Shown here one piece after another: positions 22,771 to 33,615 of a DNA stretch of 64,000 nucleotides. The notes under the pieces are model-generated. The model saw only the letters and a list, made by a program, of their open reading frames with translations. It was not told where the DNA came from and searched no databases. Origin of the DNA: Irpex lacteus (taxonomy: Eukaryota; Basidiomycota; Agaricomycetes; Polyporales; Irpicaceae); NCBI GenBank assembly GCA_001986395.2, contig MQVO02000044.1:1-64000 (forward strand), written 5' to 3'. The position numbers and the translations under genes were made by a program. Numbering within the stretch: position 1 is the first letter of the stretch; each line of letters starts with the position of its first letter.

Positions 22771-23600
22771 TGGAGTTCTGCTGGGAAAAAACTTAGCAAA
22801 CGAGCGCCGTAGCACCGAAGTGTCCAGCTATTGTTTAGTTTTGCTTCTCTAAAGAACGGCAAAGCGTCTTGAACTCGCAGTTGAGATTTCAATATCTCGT
22901 ACCTATCTAGAAGATACAGAAGTCATCAGACGTGTTATATAGAATAAGTGTAGCAAACGACCTCGTACGCCTACGTACTAACCACACGAAGCGGCCTGCG
23001 CACAAAGTACCCGCATCTGTGAACCCAAGCAGTGAACGAGAGGTGCAGTTCTGTTGGGAAAGAACTTATCAAACGAGAGCCGTAGCACCGAAGTGTCCTG
23101 CTCTTGTTGAGTTTCCTTCCTTCCGTAGAACGCCAAAGCGTCTTGAACTCACCGCTGAGATCAACATATCTCGTACCCACCTGAAGGTTCAGAAGTTGTC
23201 AGGTATGTCACGTAGAACAACTATAGCAATCAATAACCTCGCACGCCTCCGTACCGCAACCACCGGTGTTTAACCCAAAAGTGCGCTCTATAGTACGTAT
23301 ATCAGCATCTGGGCACTCTGACAGAAAACGGGAAACCACACGCATGATTCATTCCTTTCTTCCGTAGAACGACAGAGCGTTTTGAACTCGCCGTTCAGAT
23401 TTGTATATCCCGTACCTATCTAGAAGGTCCATCAGTCACCAGGCATGTCACGTAGAACGAGTTATAGCAAACAAAAACGTACCGCCCATACGAACCAGCC
23501 TATCCACAAAGTACCGGTGTTTGATCCAAAACAGTGATCTACAATACCGATTTTAGCATCTGTGCGCTCGAACCGAAGGACGGAAAAACAAACGTATGGC
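22771..23600. repeat. Three diverged tandem repeat units of about 240-275 bp
   Basis: Units begin near 22771, 23044 and 23341. Shared anchors include AGCACCGAAGTGTCC (22811 and 23085 areas), TCCGTAGAACG / AAAGCGTCTTGAACTC (22857, 23122 and 23361 areas), TATCTCGTACC, CAAAGTACC and AGCATCTGTG. Spacing between anchors is about 274 then 239 bp; the third unit lacks the first block. Units have many scattered substitutions, so the duplication is old. On the minus strand, units 1 and 2 both read as LN(N/K)S(W/R)TLRCYG(A/S)RL, but no long frame survives. Confidence 0.7.
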
Positions 23601-23927
23601 GCACTAACCATGTCTCCCAGCTGCGCTGCCCTACTTTCTTTTCGTCTCATACATATCTTCTGCCAGATCACGGAACGACAACAAAAATCTCACTCGCAGT
23701 GGCCGACTTACTAGAACATCAATGCGTGAAAGTGGAGATACGGTTCACACCTCCTGCCATTTCACACAGGAGATTGCAAAGTAATAAAGCTACATAGCAA
23801 AGTCCACAACAGACTCAGCGATCGTGGTTCAGATAGAATGGAGGAATCGACCCACCACTAAAATTAGAACACTTTCCCTTCGTTATACTACTAACGTACA
23901 CCCCACAGTTCTCCATCTGACGTCTAC
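23601..23927. other. Intergenic, downstream of Ski8
   Basis: No gene or regulatory element recognised. The first part resembles a decayed continuation of the tandem repeat units. Confidence 0.4.
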
Positions 23928-25422
23928 CTACCCACTAGCCCCAGCACTCCTCCACCACCTAACAACCCCCTCCTCCCCCCCACTCACAAACTCCCCCGCC
24001 GACCCATGCGCCGCCGGCTTCGGCCTCCACGCCACGCTCCACACCTCGCCCGTGTCTTGGACGGTGGAGACGGAGGTGCGCGTGGCGAGGTCCCAGACGC
24101 GCATCGTTTTGTCTGCTGATCTGTTTGTTGTTGAGTATCAGTGGTGAGGTATTCAGCGGGTGGTGTAAGTTGGGATGGCATGGTGAGAGGAGTGGAATAG
24201 GATGGAGAGAGGGTTGGGTAGTGTGTGGAAGGAGCGAAGTGAGGAAGAGGAAACGCACCCGGAAACGACGAACCGCCCGTCAGGCGATACGTCCGCGCTC
24301 AGCACCCACGACGTGTGCCCGCTCAACGTCGCCACGGCTCCTGAACCTGGTTTGCCAGAGGGAGAAGACTTGACGTCGTGTACGATTAGGCGTTTGTCTT
24401 CGGAAGCGGATATCAGGAGCTATCGAGGAGTGTATCAGTATCACAGCGACAGAGCAGACGGGTGGAGGAGGAAGAATTTGAAGTAAAAGTAGAGAGGGGG
24501 TTATGAGTAAAAGTGAGAACGCGCACCTGAGAATCGGGAGACCAAGTGAACGATCGGACGGCCATGGCGTGAGAGGTATACGTGCTGAGGAGTTTCTCAG
24601 CAGCGACGTCGAAGATGTATATCTGGCCTGTTTCGGAGGACATGGCTACCCGTGCGCCATCTGGACTCTATACGTTCGTACGCATTCATCCATATCATTT
24701 CAAAGGTCAATTGGTATATAAGCGGTTTAAAGGAGATAGTTGGGGTAGATGACGCACGAATTTGGTGCACAGTCCGAATTTTGATCGTCCGCTGGGGAGA
24801 GTGGCTTGTCGTTGGCCGAAGGAGGAGGGGTCGGCGGAGTGGATGGTGACGTTGCCTGAGCCGCCTGTTGCGGCGAATGTCGAGCCTGAGGGGTGCAGTG
24901 ATACCGACCATGCTGATAATATAGCATAATACGTTCAATAATCAGAATACCTCGCATATACCCTGGTTTAAGGACTACGCTGGCTCACCTGGTTCGCCGC
25001 CCTCACTCCCGCGCACATAACTCTCCCACTTCCCCTTCACATCCCCGCTATCCACATCCCATAAGCTAGTCAGACCCTCCAGTGTGTTCCAGAGCACCTT
25101 CTTCCCCGAGGCATCTGTGCTCAAGGAGACTATCCCGAGGGTGTGTGGAGGTTGAGCATGCGAGACTTGGCCAGAGGTGGGGTTCCACTGTTTGAGTGTG
25201 CCGTCTGCTGAGGCGGTAAATACTTGGTCTTGTGTCGTCCATGCGACGGACCAGATGGCGTCGGTGTGTGCTATGAGAGTAGTGACAGAGATTAGAGGTG
25301 CTCGGTGGCGGGGGCGGGGAGAACATACGTTCTGCGCCGTCAATGGCGTGGAGGAAGGCGAGACTCTAAGCGCATAAGTTAGCAATCGAGATGTACCATA
25401 GAATATTTGATGCGCCTACCAT
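23928..25422 (-). CDS. SKI8: Ski8/WDR61-like WD40 protein
   Basis: WD40 beta-propeller scaffold of the cytoplasmic Ski complex, which feeds mRNA to the exosome for 3'-5' decay; in many eukaryotes it also belongs to the nuclear Paf1 complex. Minus-strand exons in order give HTDAIWSVAW...ASADGTLKQW, GIVSLSTDASGKKVLWNTLEG, FAATGGSGNVTIHS, SPDGARVAMSSETGQIYIFD, SASEDKRLIVHD, LSGHTSWVLSADVSPDG, SADKTMRVWDLATRT and VWSVAWRP...GVVRWW, stop at 23930-23928. That is about seven WD repeats. The most family-like start is MSLAFLHAIDGAE, which needs a first exon consisting only of ATG at 25422-25420 followed at once by an intron (25419 onward). An alternative upstream ATG at 25639 would add exons with no family resemblance. 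It is divergent from RPS12, with about 300 bp between starts. Confidence 0.82.
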
Positions 25423-25729
25423 GCTGATCACAACGTCCCGCTCGCTGTTACGTGCGATGTGGAGCGACTCAAGTGCGGTGCTTAGAGTCGCGACCCCGAC
25501 GCGTCCAAGCACGGAGAGCACGGGCCGCCCGCCCGCTTGCTGTCGGTGATCGCCATCGGAGATTAAACCATAGCTATAAGCATGCCGACCTACCAAACCT
25601 TAATTTTTCCTCACCATCAACGAGAGCGGAAGAAGACATCGCTGTAATTTACCCACCAAAACTAACAAAAGTGCGTCTCTGCTCGCTGTCTTGCACGTCG
25701 CCGACGCTGACAGAAACGATGTGAACAGG
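25423..25729. promoter_or_regulatory. Shared divergent promoter of SKI8 and RPS12
   Basis: The two start codons face away from each other about 300 bp apart, so both promoters must lie here. No TATA box is obvious. Confidence 0.5.
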
Positions 25730-26232
25730 ATGTCTGACGCTGGAGATGAAATTCAAGTCGACGCCCCCGCCGCCGAGGTCGAGGTGTCCACCGACGCCCC
25801 CAAGGGCAAGCTCTCCGTCGAGGATGCTCTTCAGGTGCGTTCCCTCTCATATTATTGGTCTTATAAACCACTCAAGCCTCATTTCACCCATAGCAAGTCC
25901 TGAAGAACGCCCTCGTCCACGACGGGCTCGCTCGCGGTCTCCGCGAGGCTGCCAAGGCCCTCGACAAACGCCAGGCCCATCTCTGCGTCCTCGTCGAGAC
26001 CTGCACCGAAGCCGAGTACCTCCGCCTCATCGAAGCCCTCTGCGCCGAGCACAAGATCAACCTCATCAAGGTCGGTGACGCCAAGGTCCTCGGTACCTGG
26101 GCTGGTCTCTGCAAGATCGACAGGGAGGGCAACCCCCGCAAGGTCGTTGGATGCTCGTGCGTCGTCGTCAAGGACTACGGTGTTGAGAGCGAGGGATTGC
26201 ACGTTCTGCTTGATTACTTCAAGAACCGGTAA
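25730..26232 (+). CDS. RPS12: 40S ribosomal protein S12 (eS12)
   Basis: Small-subunit ribosomal protein of the eL8/eS12 RNA-binding fold. Exon 1 is 25730-25834 and exon 2 is 25894-26232, with a 59-bp intron (GTGCGT...TAG); the product is 147 residues, close to the family's usual 130-150. Conserved blocks are present: [65 protein letters not shown] and CVVVKDYG. The N-terminal 30 or so residues are acidic and Ala/Val-rich, as in other fungal eS12. Codon use is strongly C-ending, consistent with high expression. Confidence 0.97.
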
Positions 26233-26735
26233 AATGGTGAGTGGGTGGTTTTGTTGTGGGAAGGACAGGGTGTTGTCGCTCTGTCCATCAAGGGATGACA
26301 GAATAGACTCCCTCTACTGAGGACTTCGCGTTCTACGAGGAAAACGTCTATCCGGAATCATTATAACTCGTCTGAAACTCTTCACGAGTCACTTATCGTG
26401 CAACAGTTTGCTGACGACGTATCTTTTCGCAGGTTGCTTGAGGCTGCTTTATTCATATTAGCTCTGTAGCATAGTCCACCAATCTCATGACGCTCTTTGC
26501 TATCGAACAAGCTGATTCCGTGCTATCTGTACTTAAGGGTTACGAGGTGTAAGTACAAAAACATCTGTGGGTAAGTAAGGCGGCATATGCCCTGTTATTA
26601 CAGTTATAGTGGGAACTCGACCCTTGATGATAGTCGTGCCGTAACGCGCTTGTTTCTCACAGTAAATAGTCTTTCCAGCTCGTCCTCTTCTCTCCCAACA
26701 ACGACCAAAGCCAACCCGACGCGTACCCATCACAA
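26233..26735. other. RPS12 3' region and intergenic DNA
   Basis: AT-richer sequence than the coding flanks. No further gene, tRNA or snoRNA recognised. Confidence 0.5.
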
Positions 26736-27244
26736 ATGACAACCTCAGACGCATTCACACCCCCACTCATCTACCGCCTCTTCTTCCTCTACATCGAACC
26801 TCTCTCAGCTCTCGTAGGCGCATACTACGCCGCCTTCCTCCCAGCCACCTACCTCGCCCTCCTCTCCTCCTCCTCCTCCACAACCACCCCAACCACCCAC
26901 ACACCAGACACACCAACCCTAACAACCCTCTACCAACTCGCCAATCTCTACTTCCTCTTCGCCCTGAACGAACATCTCGTCCTCTCGCGCTCCTCCTCTC
27001 TACGAACATGGCGGACGCTCCTCTTCGGGTTGTTCCTCGCGGATCTCGGGCATCTGGTGTGGGTATGCAGGATGGGAAGGGGCTGGGAGAGGTGTTTTGG
27101 AGGGTGTGGAGGTGGAATGGGATGGAGTGGGGTGGGGTGGGCTTTGTTTATGTTGGGGCGGGGATGAGGGTTAGCTTTTTGGTTAGGACTAGTGGGTGGT
27201 GGAGGGGTGTTGGAGGGAAGGGTGAGGGGAGGAAGGAGGAGTAG
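26736..27244 (+). pseudogene. DUF7704-like multi-pass membrane protein with a frame break
   Basis: The first frame gives RLFFLYIEPLSALVGAYYAA and further hydrophobic segments (YQLANLYFLFALNEHLVL, LLFGLFLADLGHLVWV), matching the start of fungal DUF7704 membrane proteins. The family-like C-terminus (VFWRVWRWN...WGGVGFVYVGAGMRVSFLV, stop at 27242-27244) continues in a different frame. The switch falls in 27066-27084, around GATGGGAAGGGG, and can be explained by one missing base. The only GT...AG pair there is 14 bp, too short for an intron. The gene is either a real pseudogene or carries a sequencing indel. The function of the family is unknown. A Ser/Thr/Pro-rich loop lies between the first two membrane segments. 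Confidence 0.6.
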
Positions 27245-27830
27245 ATGTCGGGCAGGCGGTGGTTGCTTAAGACATCGTGAGTTCGAGATTGTATCCGAAC
27301 ATTCTGCGCACTCGAGCAGAATCGCTCCCAACTCTAAATTCATTCTTGTTATAGGATTGTATATCTTACTCATTTGGCCTATGCCCGCCGACTGTGTCTT
27401 GGACTTCGGCGTAGTAGGCGGGCGTAATGTAAATCAGAACGATGATCTGCGCGCCTTTTGAGATAGAGCTTACAGTTCATTGTTCGAGAAGATGCGCACG
27501 TTGTGCTGTAGGGCGGAAGTCGAAAGTGAAGAAGAGAGCTTGCGACTGAAACTCGACATGCCGTGGCCTCTCTAAATTTGTTTGTAGTGGTGGCAAGTCG
27601 ACGTCGACGTCAAGTGCGCATGAGTTTTTCTTTCTTAGCTTCCTGTTTAGTGTTGAGCGGGGTGTCGACCATCGTAGAATCCTCTCCAGAAAGGTGATCT
27701 CCGAGTCAATTGATCATATAAGGTCTAATACTAGTGTTTACCCACCAGACTAGCTAATACGATCATCGCATTTTGTGGTTCAAGAAGCAATGAGATACAA
27801 ATACATCGTTACCACGAAACCGAATCCCAA
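27245..27830. other. Intergenic
   Basis: No gene or repeat recognised between the DUF7704-like gene and the first carbonic anhydrase gene, which converge on this stretch. Confidence 0.5.
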
Positions 27831-28676
27831 CTAGTTGATATCCAAGTGAGTCTTCGAAATTCCCAAGTCCTCTACTCGACCCGTTTCAAGACGATACAGC
27901 ACTCCATGCACACCCTTCAACGTCGGTCCGTTCTCACTCGCCACCTGCTCGGCACTCCATGCCTCACGGACGCATTCGCTCTTCAGAACATTCTCAATCC
28001 CCAGGCGTACATTTTCCTTGATAAGATCCTCGACACGTAAATCCTGGTTATCCCCCAGGAATTTTCTCGCGTGCTGTGTCAAGGGCTCAAGCCACCTGTC
28101 GAGAGCGCGAGGAGGAGGGGTATCATTGGCCGGATCGCAGTCGAAGTCAGCGATTTTCTCGTTGGGTCTGACGGCGCGATAGCACGCATCCACGCCCCCG
28201 CAGGCGGAATGGCCCGCAACGACGATGTGCTCGACCTTGAGGTTCCTCACTGCAAACGAGATAACAGCGAAGGCGTTATCATCGTCGAGCAGCACCTGAC
28301 TATGAACAAGGCCGGGATGAGCATCGACGAGTCGTATAACGGTATAACGAGTCATTGATGAGGGCTGCTAACTTAGCGATGTTTCGCGTGCTGAATATGG
28401 CCCCTGGCATGGCTGCGAAAATCGTGTTCTCTGGTACTCGAGAATCAGAACAGCCTATCCATAGGATCTGTGAGGATACGCAGCATATTTTAGGCTCGCT
28501 GGCAGAGAGATCATATGCGGAGAATAGCCTCGCACCTTGGGAGTCTGTGGTGGTATTCCATTCTCGCCAGGGAAGAAGTTAGGGTAAGACGCTGTGACCG
28601 CGGCGGCCCATTTCCGATTGCTTTCGAGCAAGTCGGAAAGGTTAGATGGGTTGGGAGGGTTTAGGGTGTCGTTCAT
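27831..28676 (-). CDS. Beta-carbonic anhydrase 1
   Basis: Zn enzyme interconverting CO2 and bicarbonate; in fungi it supplies bicarbonate for carboxylases and takes part in CO2 sensing. Exons are 28676-28536, 28467-28373 and 28299-27831, all with GT-AG introns; the product is 234 residues, normal for the family. Catalytic zinc and dyad residues are present: CSDSR (Cys, Asp and Arg) in exon 2 and HSACGG (His and Cys) in exon 3. Splicing at NIA-N joins exon 2 to QVLLDDDN exactly as in homologues. There is no targeting peptide, so it is probably cytosolic. It is a tandem duplicate of the gene at 29769-30608, with identical intron positions and phases. Confidence 0.93.
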
Positions 28677-29768
28677 AGCTGGGTGGTTCTTGGAGGCGAT
28701 GAGTAGGAGATACTGAGGACACAGGGACTCACGCGCATGTATTTATAGGATAGAACTCCAAGCAATCCGAGTCTAGGCTCCAGCGCGAGCCTTACATTGA
28801 CCTGGAGTCTTTTTGAACTCGTGTGTATAGATCTTATGCCAGTGAGCGATAGGAGCCTCATTGTGTAGAACACTTGGAAATGTCAGCTCCCATATAGAAC
28901 TGACGCGGCCAACACCCGTGCTTGTCACATGCGCGGTTCTCACTGGCATACAGTAGGCAAAACGAGCCTCGTTACTTCCATCCAGATATCTCGGAGTCAG
29001 CTGTATGCAATTAAATCTGCTTCAGTGCAGCAGATTGTGAAGATATGAAAGACGATGACAGAGATGGCTATCTCTCGAGCGCGTTAAGTCACGCCTGGAT
29101 TGAGTTGCCAGCCGTATCAAGTGCACTAATCCCAATGTCAAGCATGAGGGTAGTCAGATGAGTAGTCCGGATACAGTAGTGTAAAGAACGGCGTACCAAA
29201 CGTCAAACCTACTCCTACAGGCCACACTGAAGTTGTCGTGTCATAGTGTGCCCGGCCGCCGTGGCGGCACCCAGCCCTGTCATATAAGTTTCTCGTCGTA
29301 CTGACCAAGTACGGCATCATGTTAGTTAAAACTACGAAAATGGAGCTTCTGGTTGAAAACACACATACTTATCTCTCATGATCGTTGTCTGGCAAGTTAC
29401 TGCATGTGACTTCTGTCACACTCTGTGATGGCACGAGTGACGGGTTGATTTCAAACTCAGCTGGCCAAAACGTTGCCATATATAGTATTTTGGTCGATGC
29501 TACCTCCTGCCTTTATACGCTTGTTTGGCTATTCTCACTCTGTACTTACGGTAACTCACAATGAAATTTGTATTTACTTTCATAATTTGTGAGAAATCAT
29601 TGAGATGTTTTGGCGAGATGGCCAGCTGACCATGTCGAGATTGACGTCAACTTAGGAGGAGATTCAGAAGCGGCGGCATCGACAAAGTCATAAAATATTT
29701 CTTTCTCGCCTTCGTATTTAAGCGTCTCTATTCCTTCCAATCACGCTACTGTCAGACATATTCAATGT
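28677..29768. other. Upstream region of carbonic anhydrase 1, duplicated
   Basis: No gene. The sequence is a diverged copy of that upstream of the second carbonic anhydrase: GATGACAGAGATGGCTATCT (29053 area), CCCGGCCGCC (29249 area), TACTGACCAAGTAC (29299 area) and AACTCAGCTGGCCAAAA...ATATATAGTATTTTGG (29455-29493) each have counterparts about 1.9 kb to the right. Confidence 0.65.
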
Positions 29769-30608
29769 CTATTCCCATATGGGCTGCGCGAAGTCATCAG
29801 CGGTCACCGTGATCTTTAAATCCTCCACCAGTCCTTTCCCCATATCGTAAATCACTCCGTGCACAGCTTTCAACCTCGGCTTCTCCGTTGCCCATTCTCG
29901 CCTAACAGCTTCACTCCTCAACACATGGGAGACCCCCAACTGTACGTTCTGTCTAGCCAACTCTTCCTCTGGACTCCGTTTGTCAGATGAGAATGGTGTT
30001 GCAGTATCGTTCTCCCGTAGCCCGTCAAGAGCGTGTTGCGCCAAGGGTATGAGCCACTTATCCACCGGACTCTCAACGGGGACAGTAGGTTTGGTGTGAC
30101 CTTGATCGAAGGCTTCCTTAGCGGCCCTATAGCATGTCACTACACCACCGCACCCGGTGTGACCGGCGACGACGATGTGCTCCACACCAAGGTTCCTCAC
30201 TGCAAATGTGATCACAGACAGGGTGTTGTCATCGTGAAGAAATACCTGACTACACGTCGTAGTGAGATGAGCATCCGGCAGTGAAGTCACAATCGCGAAA
30301 CACGTACTTCGCAATGTTTCGCGTGCTGAAAATGGCACCCGGCATAGCTGCGAAGATGGTACTTTCTGGTACACGAGAATCCGAACAGCCTGTCCGAAGT
30401 ATCTGAAGCAATCCGCCAGCATGGTCAGATTACGAAAGAGTAAGAGGGCTGGTTGACCGCGGACCTTCGGCTCCTGAGGGTCCAAGGCTGCCGTATAGCG
30501 GAAGAAGTCTGGGTAGGACGCCATGACCGCTTTAGCCCATTTTTCATTGTTGTCGAGCAGCTCGGGCAAGTTGGATGGGTTCTTCGGGATCTGAGGCGTA
30601 TCGCTCAT
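29769..30608 (-). CDS. Beta-carbonic anhydrase 2
   Basis: Same enzyme family and gene structure as the neighbour at 27831-28676. Exons are 30608-30465, 30402-30308 and 30249-29769; the product is 239 residues. The first intron happens to be open in frame, so an unspliced reading of the whole span looks like one ORF but would lose the CSDSR zinc and dyad motif, which is recovered only after splicing. HTGCGG supplies the other zinc ligands. N-terminal PSNLPELLDNNEKWAKAV is shared with copy 1. The proteins have diverged well beyond recent duplication (for example, the linker after CYRA differs in length and sequence), so they may differ in kinetics or expression. Confidence 0.93.
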   Translation of the reverse strand: MSDTPQIPKNPSNLPELLDNNEKWAKAVMASYPDFFRYTAALDPQEPKVRGQPALLLFRNLTMLADCFRYFGQAVRILVYQKVPSSQLCRVPFSARETLRSTCFAIVTSLPDAHLTTTCSQVFLHDDNTLSVITFAVRNLGVEHIVVAGHTGCGGVVTCYRAAKEAFDQGHTKPTVPVESPVDKWLIPLAQHALDGLRENDTATPFSSDKRSPEEELARQNVQLGVSHVLRSEAVRREWATEKPRLKAVHGVIYDMGKGLVEDLKITVTADDFAQPIWE

Positions 30609-31954
30609 AGCTGAGTATTGTTTGAGTATAAGGAGCTGAAGAGAGTACTAAGGACACAGTGACTTACGTGCATGTATTTGTAGGAGCTTAAGTAACTCCA
30701 TGTGGCCCGAAATTAGGCTCTGACGCATCCCCTGAGCTTGGCTTGGAGGATACAATGCGTATGGATAGATTCCATGACAGTGAGGAAATGTCAGCTCCGT
30801 CGTCTCGCATAGCACTGACGCAAGCGAAGACCCCGCACGTATGCATAGATCTCACGGTAGCAGACAAAATGAGCCTCGTTACTTCCATTTACATATTCAG
30901 GATTCGGTTCACTGTATGCATGACCTGCTATCAGGACCGCCGATTGCGAAGATATGAAAGACGATGACAGATATGGCTATCTCTTGAGCGCGTTGGGTCA
31001 TGCCTGACTCCTGTGGCGTGCCGTGTCGAGCACACCGGTCCTAATGCTAAGATTGAAGAGAGTCAGTTGAGTACTCCAAAGACACCACTTCTAAAAAGTA
31101 CGTACCAGACGTTGAACCTACTCCTACCGCTCGCACTGAAGCTGTCGTGTCGTAGGAGGCCCGGCCGCCACGGTGGCACAGGCTTGGCATTGTCCACGTT
31201 TCCCCTCGTACTGACCAAGTACATCAACCCTAGTACAAAGATGAAGCCTGTGGCTGAAAATACTTGTACACATGGTGGTCGTTGTCTGACGAGTTACGTG
31301 ACTTCTGTCACACTCTGGCGTGAGTGACCAGCAGATTTTAAACTCAGCTGGCCAAAAGGTTACTATATATAGTATTTTGGTTAATGCTACCTCAGCCTGC
31401 CTGTACACGTTGGTTTAGCTGTTTTCATCTCAGTGGCTCATGGTTAATCTCGTACTTACTGGCTGTTTTGAATGGATCACTGAGATGCAACGAAGAGTTA
31501 CCAGGCTGGCTATGCTCGACGAAATCGCACCGCTAGCGGTGATCATCAATCCTACGTACAAGTAAGAATACAAAACTCCCAAGACGTGATCACTATCACT
31601 GAACAGTACTAAAGTAGAATAGATGAGGACGGCGAGCCCGACATCAGGCACGGTCGCTCAACGCTCAGATTACTGGTGTACGTATATGCCTACAAATATG
31701 AAAGAGATAGTGAAATGGGACGGGGAACATGCAGAGAATGAAATATAGCACATGAATGGCGAAGAAGCCTAAGTAAGAAGAATAAAATTACATCACAGGT
31801 CGTCATGTCGTGTCATAGATCAAAATATCAAGAAAATGCAAGACGTGGATAAGTAGATTGAAGTCGAAGTAGTCCGAAACGGCGGATCTATGTGCAATAC
31901 GGGAGTCCCACTTTGCCCTACTGGCAGCCCCGGCCATTAGAGGAATACATCAAT
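30609..31954. other. Upstream region of carbonic anhydrase 2 and intergenic DNA
   Basis: 30940-31440 is the second copy of the duplicated upstream sequence (see 28677-29768). The rest, up to the end of the next gene, is AT-rich and holds nothing recognised. Confidence 0.55.
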
Positions 31955-33615
31955 TTACCTCCCAGACCAAAACATCCCATCGATCTTGTCCGGCGACCCA
32001 GGCTCACCGATCTCATCGTCTGGGTCTTCGCCTATAGGCACGCCGTCCGCATCAAGCTGACCACGATCGCTTCCCGACGATAGCCTTTCGGTGCGCAAGG
32101 ATAGAGGTATACCAGCGGCAACTCCGCCTGAAGCCGAGATGATTCTCCCTTCTGGGATTTGTGACGATAGTCCCGGAGAACGTCTCGCTGGTGAACGAGA
32201 ACGAGATCTTGACCGCCGGCGGGGCAGGGAGAGAGGTGCAGGTGCGAATGTCGGGGAGTAAGGTAGCGGTGAAGCTGACGGCGTGTAACCTAGCCAGGTC
32301 GTCTCGGGAAATAGAGGGTTCCTTGAGGGATCAGATGTGGTAGCAGGGGCGTAAGGTGTGATAATCTCTGGCGAGCGTAGTGGTTGTTTCGGTTGTGATG
32401 GGAAGTTGCACGTCGGAGAGGAGGAGACCTGGTTCGCGAAGAAGGTATATACATAGAAACTCCCTTGCGCAGGTCTCGGAGTAGTTGATCTGGACGACGA
32501 GGTGGACGAGGATGTATTCGACCGCGAGAGAGTCGGTCGCATCGCCTGCCAGTATCTCGGGCCAGAAGGATAAAGCGGCCTGGAATTTCTGCTCGGCGGG
32601 TTATGTCCCCGTTCGACGAGAATATCCCTTCGGACGCGGCTTGGCATGGCATGTATCTCGTCCCGAGTGGGTTACCACATACAGCACAACCGATACCCTC
32701 ACGAATGCACCCACACGCCGATTTCATCATACGGGCTACAACCGTCCGTTCGAAGTATGCCTGGTCCATGCCGACAACGACTTCCGTAGCATCTTCTTTG
32801 CCTACCCATACACCGCGTGACTTTTGAGGGAACGCCCGCACGTGAACAACAGCGCCACAGCCATTGGTCTTGCGTGAGGACGATGGTTGGACGACATGGC
32901 CTGAGTGTGTCTTGCGACGCGAGAGCGAAGGGGATGAGCTCCAGGGCAAGGCAGATGGTTCGAACGGTTTCGAATAGTCGTCCTGCAAATTAGAGCCTAC
33001 TTCTTCGCCTCCACAATAAAGGATGAAGCTCTCTTCCACATCTTCAGGCTCTGCACCTCGCCTCGAATCCTCGGCGTTCGTCCCTACCGCTGGACCTGGC
33101 AAGCCGCTTGACCCTGGCCCACCTTCCTCTTCGCCCGACCAGCCCCACGTCTCCCCGCCATACCCAGCTCCGTCTTCTTCACCCGGCGCTCCAGAAGGGT
33201 ACGGCATCAACCACGGTGGCGTACTCGGCCTCGTGAACGTCCCGCTAGGCCTACCCGGCACAGTCGGCGTTTGATTACCTTGAGGCTGAGATGCACTTCC
33301 GTCGCCTGGTCGAGCACCTCCACCTGATGACGGAAAGGCAGGCGCAAGTCGTGCAGACGTGTTGGCCAAACCGTGGTCGAGCCTCATGGCGCCTCGTCGT
33401 CGTAAGCGAGATTGCTCGCCAGTGCGGATGAGGTCGGAGAGAACGATCGAGTCGTCTGCGTCTGTGAGTTGTGGGTCATTGTTGCTGGTGGTGTTGATTG
33501 GTATTATCGGTGAGGATGCTGGCGCAAGTGCGTATGATGAGCGACGGCGAGCTTCGAGAGGTGCGCGTGCGGGAGCAGGGTAGTCGGAATACCGTCTCAT
33601 ATAACTCTGCGGCAT
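31955..33615 (-). CDS. Ser/Pro-rich protein with conserved CGC...CAVCGNPLG motif, function unknown
   Basis: 537 residues from exons 33615-32636 and 32588-31955. The intron is 47 bp (32635-32589, GTCCGA...GAGCAG); removing it joins the two frames so that GTRYMPCQAA continues into NSRPLYPSGPRYW. The N-terminal half is low-complexity (Pro, Ser, Gly, acidic). A folded core of about 110 residues contains ESFILYCGG, CGAVVHVRAF, FERTVVARM and then SACGCIREGIGCAVCGNPLGT, a Cys array that could bind zinc. The C-terminus contains FYVYTFFANQV followed by Arg/Ser repeats (RRRSRSRSRSPARR). I recall similar uncharacterised proteins in agaricomycetes but no assigned function. Alternative: RS-repeat nuclear protein. 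Confidence 0.75.

Noticed and set aside
25423..25639. Upstream exons starting MSSSALVDG as part of Ski8
   Set aside because: They splice plausibly but resemble no Ski8 N-terminus and lie in the short divergent promoter with RPS12.
30250..30464. Reading the whole 29769-30608 span as one intronless protein
   Set aside because: The frame is open by chance, but that version lacks the CSDSR active-site motif, which appears only when two introns are removed as in the neighbouring copy.
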